This document shows, one piece after another, positions 1 through 6,356 of a stretch of 20,102 nt of DNA (position 1 is its first letter; every line of letters starts with the position of its first letter). Source of the DNA: Flavonifractor avicola (GTDB lineage: Bacteria; Bacillota; Clostridia; Oscillospirales; Oscillospiraceae); NCBI GenBank assembly GCA_019116915.1, contig DXAS01000011.1:1-20102 (forward strand), written 5' to 3'. The notes below the pieces were generated by a model, which saw only the letters and a list, made by a program, of their open reading frames with translations, was not told where the DNA came from and did no database searches. Position numbers and translations under genes: made by a program.

Positions 1-224
1 AGCAGGCGGTGGCGGTGCTCTATATCATCAGCGGTATTCTGGGTCTGTCCGCCGTGGTGCTCACCACCAGCGGACCGGTGAAGGCCATGCTGCTGCTGAT
101 GGCCCTGTGTTTTGCCGGCGCCATTGCCGGACATATCTTCCTGAGCAATAACCGGAAGGATATGGAGAAGGGAAAAGCATCTGAGGAGCAGCCGGAAGAA
201 AGTCCGGAGGAGGAGCAGAAATGA
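1..224 (+). CDS. C-terminal end of a WecA/TagO/MraY-type undecaprenyl-phosphate sugar-1-phosphate transferase (partial)
   Basis: The reading frame is open at the left edge (first full codon at base 3) and ends with TGA at 222-224, so only the C-terminus is seen. It shows one hydrophobic helix (AVLYIISGILGLSAVVL), a second (AMLLLMALCFAGAIAGHIFL), then a charged Glu/Lys-rich tail. This pattern resembles the last two membrane helices of the MraY/WecA/TagO family, which link a sugar-1-phosphate to undecaprenyl phosphate at the inner membrane face. The stop overlaps the ATG of wecB by 4 bp (ATGA), implying translational coupling. A wecA/tagO-like gene directly before a UDP-GlcNAc 2-epimerase is a common Firmicute arrangement, and the call leans on that context. 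A GTG at 9 could only be an internal codon. Catalytic residues lie outside the window, so the exact substrate is unknown. Confidence 0.7.
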   Translation, partial: QAVAVLYIISGILGLSAVVLTTSGPVKAMLLLMALCFAGAIAGHIFLSNNRKDMEKGKASEEQPEESPEEEQK

Positions 225-1369
225 AAGAGATCCGTGTTATGACCATCTTCGGCACCCGGCCGGAGGCCATTAAAATGGCCCCCCTGGTGCAGGAGCTTCA
301 AAACCGTCCGGGCATCACCTCCATCTGCTGCGTCACTGCCCAGCACCGCCAGATGCTGGACTCCGTGCTGGACATCTTCCATCTGAAGCCGGACTATGAC
401 CTGAATATCATGGAGCCCCGACAGACTCTGTCCACCATCACCACCAAGTGCCTGCTGGGCATGGAGGAGGTGCTGGAGCAGGCCAAGCCCGATCTGGTGC
501 TGGTTCACGGCGACACCTCCACCACCTTTGCCGGTGCTCTGGCCGCCTTCTACCATCAGGTCAAGGTGGGCCATGTGGAGGCCGGCCTGCGGACGTGGGA
601 CAAGTACTCCCCCTTCCCGGAGGAGATGAACCGGAAGCTGGTGGGCGACATTGCCGACCTGCATTTCTGTCCCACGAAGAGTAACGTGGCCAATCTGGCC
701 CGGGAGGACATCACCGACGGGGTGTTTATCACCGGCAATACCGTCATTGACGCCCTTAAGACAACGGTTGTAAAGGATTATCACTTTTCGACTGAGCTGC
801 TCAACCAGCTGGACTATGAGCACAAAAAAATCATTCTGGTCACCTGTCACCGGCGGGAGAATTACGGCCAGCCCATGGCCAATATCATGACCGCCCTCCG
901 CCGGGTGGCGGAGTCCTTTGAGGATGTGGAACTGGTGTATCCGGTCCACCTGTCTCCCGTGGTGCGGGAGGCGGCGGCCAAGTACCTGTCCGGCCACCAG
1001 CGCATCCACCTCATCGATCCTCTGGATGTGGAGGAGATGCACAACCTGATGGCCCGGTCCTATTTGGTGATGACCGACTCCGGCGGCTTGCAGGAGGAGG
1101 CCCCGGCCCTGGGACGGCCTGTGCTTGTCCTGCGGCGGGAGACTGAGCGGCCCGAGGCCGTGGAAGCCGGTACCGTCAAGATCGCCGGTACTGAGGAGGA
1201 GACCATCTTCCGTATGGCTTCTGAGCTGCTGACCGACGAGAAGGCCTACCATGAAATGGCCCACGCAGTCAACCCCTACGGCGACGGCTTTGCCTGCCGC
1301 AGAATTGTGGATGCTATCGAGTGGCAGTTCGGCCTGAGAAGTGATAAGCCGGAGGAGTTCGGCGTTTAA
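221..1369 (+). CDS. wecB: UDP-N-acetylglucosamine 2-epimerase, non-hydrolysing
   Basis: This is a full-length 382-residue member of the WecB/MnaA family, which interconverts UDP-GlcNAc and UDP-ManNAc in the cytoplasm and so supplies ManNAc for wall teichoic acid linkage units or capsular sugars. Family landmarks are in order: GTRPEAIKMAPL at residues 11-22, HGDTSTTFAG at 96-105 with Asp98, HVEAGLRT at 118-125 with Glu120, PEEMNRKL at 133-140 with Glu134, CHRREN at 209-214 with His210, and SGGLQEEAPALGRPVLVLR at 287-305. The Asp, two Glu and His match the residues known to matter in Escherichia coli WecB. The ATG overlaps the stop of the upstream transferase, and GGAGGAGGAG just before it supplies a ribosome binding site. 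The Bacillus name for the same enzyme is mnaA. Function is very secure; the polymer it feeds is inferred. Confidence 0.96.
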   Translation: MKEIRVMTIFGTRPEAIKMAPLVQELQNRPGITSICCVTAQHRQMLDSVLDIFHLKPDYDLNIMEPRQTLSTITTKCLLGMEEVLEQAKPDLVLVHGDTSTTFAGALAAFYHQVKVGHVEAGLRTWDKYSPFPEEMNRKLVGDIADLHFCPTKSNVANLAREDITDGVFITGNTVIDALKTTVVKDYHFSTELLNQLDYEHKKIILVTCHRRENYGQPMANIMTALRRVAESFEDVELVYPVHLSPVVREAAAKYLSGHQRIHLIDPLDVEEMHNLMARSYLVMTDSGGLQEEAPALGRPVLVLRRETERPEAVEAGTVKIAGTEEETIFRMASELLTDEKAYHEMAHAVNPYGDGFACRRIVDAIEWQFGLRSDKPEEFGV

Positions 1370-1421
1370 GCAAGTTTGTGAATAGATCAGATCCCTTGGT
1401 CGAGCCTGAGGAGGGAGCGGC

Positions 1422-2177
1422 ATGGAACGGCGCAATCGGAATATCCTGGTGGTGCTCATCGGCATCGTCATTACTGTCGCCATGCTCTCCAGCTTTGGGC
1501 TCGGCCTTTTTGCGCCTGATACCGCCAAAATCCAGCTTCCTACCCCGGCGGCCAGCCAGTCCCAGGAGCCGGCAGGGGAGGAGGAGTATGTGCGGGTGGA
1601 GATCACCACTGAGACAGTACAGTATGTGGTGGAGCACACCCTGACTCGGCCGGAGAGTTACGGACGGAATGTGACCATTGAGGATTTCTGGGGAGAGGGC
1701 CAGAGCGGTGTTACCCACGCTACCGTGTGGGTGGATGATGGCTGGACCCACACCACTGCCACGCTGCCCGGAGGTACCGTCCGCTATTCCATTGTAGGGG
1801 ATGATCAGTTCTGGCTCTGGTACGAGGGGAATAGCCGGGTGCTTACCGGGGCGGCGGATGAGGACTCCGCCGATCTGGAAGGTCAGCGTATCCCCACCTA
1901 TGAGGATGTGCTCAAGCTGAAGCAGTCGGATATTGCCGATGCCGGCTATGAGGATAAGGAGGGCGTCTCCTGCATCTTTGTGGAGACCGTGCCTGACAGT
2001 CAGGGTTATGTAGAGCGATACTGGATCTCCACGGACAGCGGCTTGCTCTCCTGTGCGGAAACCAGGCTGGAAGGTCAGCTGATTTATCGGATGAGCGCCT
2101 TTTCGGTGGACCGGCCCGTGCCGGAAAACGCATCCTTTGTGCTGCCCGATGGTACGGTGCTCCACGACCTGAGTTAA
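1422..2177 (+). CDS. Membrane-anchored extracytoplasmic protein of unknown function
   Basis: This encodes 251 residues with a GAGGAGGGAG ribosome binding site 52 bp after wecB, so it is probably in the same transcript. Residues 1-7 are basic (MERRNRN) and 8-30 form one hydrophobic segment without a clear signal-peptidase site, so the protein is likely anchored with its body outside. A Pro/Ser/Gln/Glu-rich linker follows (about 38-54), then a domain of about 190 residues rich in Trp, Tyr, Thr and alternating beta-like stretches (for example YWISTDSGLLSCAETRLEG). The domain vaguely recalls the LolA-like beta fold of small outer-face proteins, but I recognise no diagnostic motif. Its stop codon overlaps that of the convergent gene at 2174-2449. 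Position after wecB suggests an envelope role, by inference only. Confidence 0.8.
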   Translation: MERRNRNILVVLIGIVITVAMLSSFGLGLFAPDTAKIQLPTPAASQSQEPAGEEEYVRVEITTETVQYVVEHTLTRPESYGRNVTIEDFWGEGQSGVTHATVWVDDGWTHTTATLPGGTVRYSIVGDDQFWLWYEGNSRVLTGAADEDSADLEGQRIPTYEDVLKLKQSDIADAGYEDKEGVSCIFVETVPDSQGYVERYWISTDSGLLSCAETRLEGQLIYRMSAFSVDRPVPENASFVLPDGTVLHDLS

Positions 2178-2449
2178 TTGAGTCCCAACAGCAGCACCAG
2201 AGCCAGGGTGATGACCAGTTCCATGTCGTCCCCCTCCAGAAAGAGAAAGAGCAGGATGAGCAGAAGCAGCACATCCCCGGTGTCCAGACTGTCCAGCTTC
2301 AGGCTTTTCAGCAGCTCACCCAGCGCGCCTGCTTTCTTTTTGCCCCCCGCCTTTGGGGGGCGCTTCTCTTCCCGGGGCGGGGGAGAGGGGGCATCCTCCT
2401 GGGGTATCCTGGTATAGGAGGTGCCGTTGGGGATGTAGCGGTTATACAT
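2174..2449 (-). CDS. Small protein with a Leu-rich hydrophobic C-terminal hairpin, unknown function
   Basis: This encodes 91 residues, read from ATG at 2449. An upstream in-frame codon at 2473 would add eight residues, but GAGGAGGAC sits immediately before 2449, so I prefer the shorter form. The N-terminal half is polar (MYNRYIPNGTSYTRIP, then Pro/Lys-rich). The C-terminal half has two very hydrophobic Leu-rich stretches split by the acidic turn EGDD, and so looks like a membrane hairpin. The gene overlaps the preceding cassette gene by 8 bp (2442-2449), which implies coupled translation. It is the last gene of a three-gene minus-strand unit and its stop overlaps that of the convergent plus-strand gene. 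I do not recognise the family. The protein is probably real because of the overlap, the ribosome binding site and the structured amino-acid make-up. Confidence 0.72.
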   Translation of the reverse strand: MYNRYIPNGTSYTRIPQEDAPSPPPREEKRPPKAGGKKKAGALGELLKSLKLDSLDTGDVLLLLILLFLFLEGDDMELVITLALVLLLGLN

Positions 2450-2861
2450 CGTCCTCCTCCTCTCCGCGGTCACGGAACATCCGCAGCGCTGTCCGGATCA
2501 CCCGGGTAAGCCGGGCGATGCGGACGGCCTGATCCATCTTTTCCTGCCGCTCCGGCTTGAGAAAGGGCTTGAGTGCGGCCAGCAGGGCGGTCTTTTTATC
2601 GTCCTGGGCGGAATACTCCGACAAAAGCCCCATCCCCATCCGCAGCAGCCTGGGGTCCAGCCCGTCCAGGGCGGACAGGGGGGAGGGAGCGTCGCTCTCT
2701 GCCGGCGGCTGGTCGGCCGGTTCAGACTCCGGTTCTGCCGCGGGCTGTTCGGATGCCTGCTCCTCCTGCTTGCCCGAGAGGGACTGGGCCAGGGACATGA
2801 TCTGTTCCATGGCTTGGGGATTGCCCAGGATCTGGTTGAGTTGTTCTTCCAACTGGGCCAC
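2442..2861 (-). CDS. Small helical protein with an NPQAM motif, unknown function
   Basis: This encodes 139 residues starting at GTG (2859-2861), with AAGGAGGG about nine bases upstream. A nearer ATG at 2866-2868 is in another frame and gives no long product. Residues 1-28 are MAQLEEQLNQILGNPQAMEQ-like and predicted helical. Residues 29-65 are an acidic Glu/Pro/Ala/Ser-rich linker. Residues 65-139 form a second helical part (LDGLDPRLLRMGMGLLSEY, then Lys/Arg-rich helices ending in EEEDDV). The NP-x-x-M element resembles the repeated motif in the neighbouring 86-residue protein and, loosely, STI1-type helical repeats. Spacing to the upstream gene is 24 bp and to the downstream gene minus 8 bp, so this is the middle cistron of one operon. 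No function can be assigned. Confidence 0.75.
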   Translation of the reverse strand: MAQLEEQLNQILGNPQAMEQIMSLAQSLSGKQEEQASEQPAAEPESEPADQPPAESDAPSPLSALDGLDPRLLRMGMGLLSEYSAQDDKKTALLAALKPFLKPERQEKMDQAVRIARLTRVIRTALRMFRDRGEEEDDV

Positions 2862-2885
2862 GGGCCATCCCTCCTTGGCGTAAAA

Positions 2886-3146
2886 TCAGTCCTGTTTGGG
2901 AGCGGTTTGATTGAGCCGTTCCACCAGTTTGGCGCCCTCTGGGTTCTGCATCACCTGGCGCACCATGGCCAGCAGATCTTTGGTATCCCCCAGAGCGGCG
3001 GATGCGGCGGCGGTTTTCAGCTTGCCGCCGGCATTTTGATTGAGCAATTCCATCAGCCGCTGGGCGTCCGGGGAGTGGATCACCTGCTCCAGCAGGGCCC
3101 GGTTGTGCTCCAGGGCGGCGGTGGGATCGGTTTTGTTCTGACCCAT
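2886..3146 (-). CDS. Small helical protein with paired (N/S)P repeats, unknown function
   Basis: This encodes 86 residues beginning at ATG (3144-3146), with GGAG a few bases upstream. The product appears all-helical and contains two related segments, VIHSPDAQRLMELLNQN (about residues 22-38) and VMQNPEGAKLVERLNQT (about 65-81). Each has a proline, a small residue and then Leu-rich helix ending in LNQ. This looks like an internal duplication. The same NP-containing helix start occurs in the next gene, so the two may share ancestry. It is the first gene of the minus-strand cassette, transcribed away from the phosphoesterase gene across a 72-bp gap. No catalytic motif, signal peptide or membrane segment is seen. 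I do not recognise the family. Confidence 0.75.
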   Translation of the reverse strand: MGQNKTDPTAALEHNRALLEQVIHSPDAQRLMELLNQNAGGKLKTAAASAALGDTKDLLAMVRQVMQNPEGAKLVERLNQTAPKQD

Positions 3147-3218
3147 ATCATCAACTCCATCCCTAATATATAGTGGCGTTCACTTCATTATATGTACCGC
3201 CCTTGAGAAGGTGATTGT
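3147..3218. promoter_or_regulatory. Short divergent intergenic region, likely promoters both ways
   Basis: This AT-rich gap separates the minus-strand small-gene cassette from the plus-strand phosphoesterase. It contains TATATA-like elements near 3166-3172 and TATATG/TATAAT-like bases near 3190-3195 on either strand, but no convincing -35 box at standard spacing. A promoter in each direction is therefore inferred from gene arrangement rather than from a clean consensus. Confidence 0.4.
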
Positions 3219-3686
3219 ATGAAACTGCTGATTTTTTCTGATTCCCATGGCAATGTGGCCAACATGGAGGATATTGTGCGGCTGAAGAGCCCTGATCGCA
3301 TCCTCCACCTGGGGGATTTGGCCCGGGACGCCGAGGACCTGGCCGCCAAGTTCCCGAACATCCCGGTAACCTACGTCCCCGGCAACTGCGACGGACGACG
3401 GCCCGACCTGCCGGAGGAGCGGGTTTTTACCCTGGAGGGCTGTAAGATTCTGATGACCCACGGCCACATCTACCATGTGAAGATGGGTATGGGAATGGCG
3501 GTGCGGGCGGCCAGGGAAGCAGGGGCCCATCTGCTGTGCTTTGGCCACACCCACGAGGCCTTCTGCGAGTTTGAAAACGGGATGTGGATCGTGAATCCCG
3601 GTTCGGTTGGTACCTTTGGACCTCACACCTACGCTGTGGCTGTCCTGGAGGATGGCGGCGCGGTGTGTTACCTCAGTCATTTATAA
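3219..3686 (+). CDS. YfcE/MJ0936-type metallophosphoesterase
   Basis: This encodes 155 residues, typical of the compact YfcE/MJ0936 phosphodiesterase family (calcineurin-like metallophosphatase fold). All metal-binding motifs are present in order: DSHG at residues 8-11, GD within LHLGDLA (about 32-33), GNCD at about 56-59, HGH at about 80-82, and GHTHE at about 109-113, followed by the family's closing NPGSVG. Characterised relatives hydrolyse phosphodiesters with Mn or similar metals, but the natural substrate is mostly unknown. GAGAAGGTG upstream is the ribosome binding site. Its stop is about 18 bp before coaX, so the two are likely co-transcribed, although no shared pathway is known. Family assignment is strong and the substrate is unassigned. 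Confidence 0.93.
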   Translation: MKLLIFSDSHGNVANMEDIVRLKSPDRILHLGDLARDAEDLAAKFPNIPVTYVPGNCDGRRPDLPEERVFTLEGCKILMTHGHIYHVKMGMGMAVRAAREAGAHLLCFGHTHEAFCEFENGMWIVNPGSVGTFGPHTYAVAVLEDGGAVCYLSHL

Positions 3687-3704
3687 GAGAAGGGAAGGAT
3701 GGCT

Positions 3705-4490
3705 ATGCTGCTTGCGGTGGACGTGGGCAACACCAATATGGTGTTCGGCATCTATGAGGGGGCGGAGCTGAAGGGCAGCTTCCGCACCATGACGGACAGC
3801 GACCGCACCTCTGATGAGCTGGGGCTGCTGGTGTGCCAGTATTTCCAGCGCTTCGGCCTGGAGCTAGACCAGATCGAGGATGTGGTGATCGGCTCGGTGG
3901 TGCCCCAGGTGATGCACACCCTCACCAACGCCATGAAAAAGTATGTGGGCAAGACCCCTCTGGTGTTGGATGACGGACTGGACCCCCGGCTTCCCTATGT
4001 GCCCTGTGCCAGTGAGGAGCGGTTGGGTCCCGACCGGGCGGCGGCCGACATCGCTGCCATGGCCAAATACGGGAAACCTCTGATTGTGCTGGACTTCGGC
4101 ACCGCCACTACCCTGGACGCGGTGAGTCGGGACGGGGTGTACCTGGGCGGCTGTATCACCGCCGGGGTACGGGTATCTATCGACGGGTTGTTCCAAAAGA
4201 CTGCTTTGCTGCCCCGGGTGGAGCTGGTGAAACCGGCCACCGTGCTGGGTACCACCGCCGTGGGCCAGATCCAGGCAGGGGCTGTCATGGGCTACATCGG
4301 GGCTATCGAGTATCTGATCCGCCAGGCCAAAAAAGAAATGGGAGAACCGGATGTGAAGGTGATCGCCACCGGCGGCCTGGCCCGGATGGTGGCGGACAAC
4401 ACCGACCTCATCGACGTGGTGGACCCCCAGCTGGTGCTGGACGGCCTGCGTATCATCTATGAGCGGGAGAAGGGCATACAGAGCCTGTAA
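3705..4490 (+). CDS. coaX: Type III pantothenate kinase
   Basis: CoaX phosphorylates pantothenate to 4'-phosphopantothenate, the first step of coenzyme A synthesis, with the type III (ASKHA-fold, CoA-insensitive) enzyme. The phosphate-binding DVGNTN lies at residues 6-11, the GPDR motif with the catalytic Asp at 108-111, the second phosphate-binding element DFGTATTLD at 130-138, and GGCITAGV at about 148-155. An ATG at 3699 would add two residues. I chose 3705 because GGAAGG ends six bases before it and because family members begin M-L-L-x-x-D-x-G-N-T-N. The length (261) matches the family. It follows the phosphoesterase closely and ends at a strong inverted repeat. No biotin ligase birA or tRNA-modification gene, frequent neighbours in other genomes, is seen here. 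Confidence 0.95.
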   Translation: MLLAVDVGNTNMVFGIYEGAELKGSFRTMTDSDRTSDELGLLVCQYFQRFGLELDQIEDVVIGSVVPQVMHTLTNAMKKYVGKTPLVLDDGLDPRLPYVPCASEERLGPDRAAADIAAMAKYGKPLIVLDFGTATTLDAVSRDGVYLGGCITAGVRVSIDGLFQKTALLPRVELVKPATVLGTTAVGQIQAGAVMGYIGAIEYLIRQAKKEMGEPDVKVIATGGLARMVADNTDLIDVVDPQLVLDGLRIIYEREKGIQSL

Positions 4491-4492
4491 GT

Positions 4493-4528
4493 AAAAATGC
4501 CTGGGTACCAAGGTACCCAGGCATTTTT
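4493..4528. terminator. Bidirectional intrinsic terminator between coaX and the ABC operon
   Basis: There is a perfect 17-bp inverted repeat with a 2-base loop: the left arm is 4493-4509 (AAAAATGCCTGGGTACC) and the right arm 4512-4528. The arms begin and end in five A and five T, so a U-tract follows the GC stem on either strand. It lies between convergent genes and should stop transcription from both. Confidence 0.93.
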
Positions 4529-4540
4529 GATTCGTTTGTC

Positions 4541-5320
4541 CTATTCGCTGAGGAGCATCCGGTCATTCTCCACATGGAATTTGTCCAGCAGGTCCTGAAC
4601 GGTGAGATTCTGCTTCTCCTCCCCCCGGATGTCCGCCACGATCTGGCCGCTGTCCATCATGATGAGCCGGTTGCCGTGGGCAATGGCATCCCGCATATTG
4701 TGGGTGATCATCAGGGTGGTGAGCTTGTCCCGGCGGACGATCCGCTCGGTGGTCTCCAGCACCTTGGCCGCCGTCTTGGGGTCCAGGGCGGCGGTATGCT
4801 CGTCCAGCAGCAGCAGCTTGGGCTTTTTCAGGGTGGCCATCAGCAGGGTGAGGGCCTGCCGCTGGCCGCCTGAGAGCAGGCCCACCTTGCTGGTGAGCCG
4901 GTCCTCCAGCCCCAGGCCCAGGATGGCCAGCTTCTCCCGGTACTGCTTGCGCTCGGCGTTGGTGATGCCGTAGCGCAGTCCCCGGCCCTGGCCCCGGCGG
5001 AAGGCCAGCGCCAGATTTTCCTCAATGCCCATGGTGGCGGCGGTACCCATCATGGGGTCCTGAAAGACCCGGCCGATGAATTTGGCCCGCTTGTGCTCGG
5101 GCAGCTTGGTCACATTCTGGCCGTCAATGGAGATGGTGCCGCTGTCGGGAGGGAAGACACCGGCTACCAGATTGAGCAGGGTGGATTTGCCTGCGCCGTT
5201 GCCGCCGATGACGGTAACGAAGTCCCCGTCCTCTAGCGTGAGGGACAGGCCGTTCATGGCCCGCTTTTCGTTGATGGTGCCGGCATTGAAGGTCTTGTAG
5301 AGATTACGCACCTCAAGCAT
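4541..5320 (-). CDS. ABC transporter ATP-binding protein (TrpXYZ/branched-chain-like importer)
   Basis: This 259-residue nucleotide-binding subunit powers the importer encoded with the next two genes. Walker A GGNGAGKST lies at residues 39-47, the Q-loop at FQDP (Gln87), the signature LSGGQ at 149-153, Walker B LLLLDEH with Glu174, the D-loop ALDP at 178-181, and the H-loop His207 in ITHN. The ATG overlaps the end of the permease gene by 8 bp, so translation is coupled. ATPases of this subgroup pair with LivH-like permeases and PF04392-type binding proteins, in some bacteria for tryptophan or other aromatic amino acids. The substrate here cannot be read from sequence. The gene is last in its operon, ending just before the shared terminator with coaX. 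Confidence 0.93.
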   Translation of the reverse strand: MLEVRNLYKTFNAGTINEKRAMNGLSLTLEDGDFVTVIGGNGAGKSTLLNLVAGVFPPDSGTISIDGQNVTKLPEHKRAKFIGRVFQDPMMGTAATMGIEENLALAFRRGQGRGLRYGITNAERKQYREKLAILGLGLEDRLTSKVGLLSGGQRQALTLLMATLKKPKLLLLDEHTAALDPKTAAKVLETTERIVRRDKLTTLMITHNMRDAIAHGNRLIMMDSGQIVADIRGEEKQNLTVQDLLDKFHVENDRMLLSE

Positions 5321-6260
5321 TGCGCGCCGCCTCCTTTCGAACCGTCTTGGTGAAGTACTTGCCCTTCCAGTAGGGGATGCTGAGGAACAGGGCCACCACC
5401 ACGGCGGAGAGCAGCTTCAGGTCGGTGGACTCCAGGCCCAGGCGCAGCACGAACTGGAGCACGATGTAGTAGATGATGGAGCCGATGACGGCGGAGAGCA
5501 GCTTCAGGGCGAAGTTTCGGAACACCTTGCCCAGCAGCACCTCGCCGATGATGACGGCGGCCAGGCCGATGACGATGGCGCCACGGCCCATATCCACGGT
5601 GGAGCTGCCCTGATACTGGGCCAGCAGAGCGCCGGACAGGGCCACAAGGCCGTTGGACACCACCAGACCCAGTACCTTGCACCAGCTGGTGTTGATGCCC
5701 TGGGCCCGGGCCATGGCCTGATTGGCGCCGGTGGCCCGCAGGGCGCAGCCCAGCTCCGTGCCGAAGAACCAGTAGAGCACGGCAATGAGCACCACCGTAA
5801 AGATGGCCAGCAGGAACAGGGGATTGGTCAGGTCAAGCTCCCGGATGTAGCGGGAGGAGACCAGCAAATCCTGCTTGTCCACGCTGAGGGCCAGGGTGGC
5901 CTTGGTCTTGGCGTCGCTCCAGAGAGCCATGATGCGCAGGTTAATGGAGTAGAGGGCCAGCTGGGTCAGGATACCGGCCAGAATAGCGGGGATGCCGCAG
6001 GCGGTGTGGAGCAGGCCGGTAATCAGTCCCGCCAGCATTCCGGCGATGACGGCCATCAGCAGGGCCAGCCAGGGGTTCCAGCCCTGGCTGATAAACAGGG
6101 CCGCCACCGCGCCGCCGGTGGCCAGGGAGCCGTCCACCGTCAGGTCGGCAATATCCAGGATGCGGAAGGTGATATACACCCCGATGGCCATGATGCCCCA
6201 GGCCAGTCCCTGGCCGAAGGCGCCGGGCAGAGAGTTGAAAAATGAGAACAGGAAGTCCAT
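5313..6260 (-). CDS. ABC transporter permease, LivH-like (BPD_transp_2 family)
   Basis: This encodes 315 residues with about eight hydrophobic segments and the Gly/Ala-rich LivH-like pattern, including IADLTVDGSLATGGAVAA (residues about 36-53), a common signature of this family, and CALRATGANQAMARAQGIN (about 176-194), the cytoplasmic loop that contacts the ATPase. It forms the membrane channel with the ATP-binding protein whose start it overlaps. GGAGG lies seven bases before the ATG at 6260. A strong hairpin (6303-6340) separates it from the lipoprotein gene upstream. A homodimeric permease is expected because only one permease gene is present. Specificity is unknown. Confidence 0.92.
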   Translation of the reverse strand: MDFLFSFFNSLPGAFGQGLAWGIMAIGVYITFRILDIADLTVDGSLATGGAVAALFISQGWNPWLALLMAVIAGMLAGLITGLLHTACGIPAILAGILTQLALYSINLRIMALWSDAKTKATLALSVDKQDLLVSSRYIRELDLTNPLFLLAIFTVVLIAVLYWFFGTELGCALRATGANQAMARAQGINTSWCKVLGLVVSNGLVALSGALLAQYQGSSTVDMGRGAIVIGLAAVIIGEVLLGKVFRNFALKLLSAVIGSIIYYIVLQFVLRLGLESTDLKLLSAVVVALFLSIPYWKGKYFTKTVRKEAARNA

Positions 6261-6302
6261 GATTCTGCCTCCAAATGATTAAAATCTTGCATCGCATACC
6301 GG

Positions 6303-6340
6303 AAAAGGGCGGAGAAGGGAAGTCCCTTCTCCGCTCTTTT
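6303..6340 (-). terminator. Intercistronic stem-loop between binding-protein and permease genes
   Basis: Two 18-base arms, 6303-6320 and 6323-6340, pair completely apart from one G-T wobble (6308/6335), with a 2-base loop. On the transcribed minus strand the stem ends in UUUUCC, a short U-tract, so it could act as a partial terminator or as an RNA-stabilising 3' end. It sits after the lipoprotein stop and before the permease ribosome binding site. This would give more binding protein than transporter, a usual need of such operons. Confidence 0.75.
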
Positions 6341-6356
6341 GTCCGGGCGTGGGTGT

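Noticed and set aside
20..1639. Long minus-strand open frame of 539 codons
   Set aside because: It is antisense to wecB, which has all catalytic motifs, and its product is low-complexity His/Gln/Leu-rich sequence with no domain; a GC-rich shadow frame.
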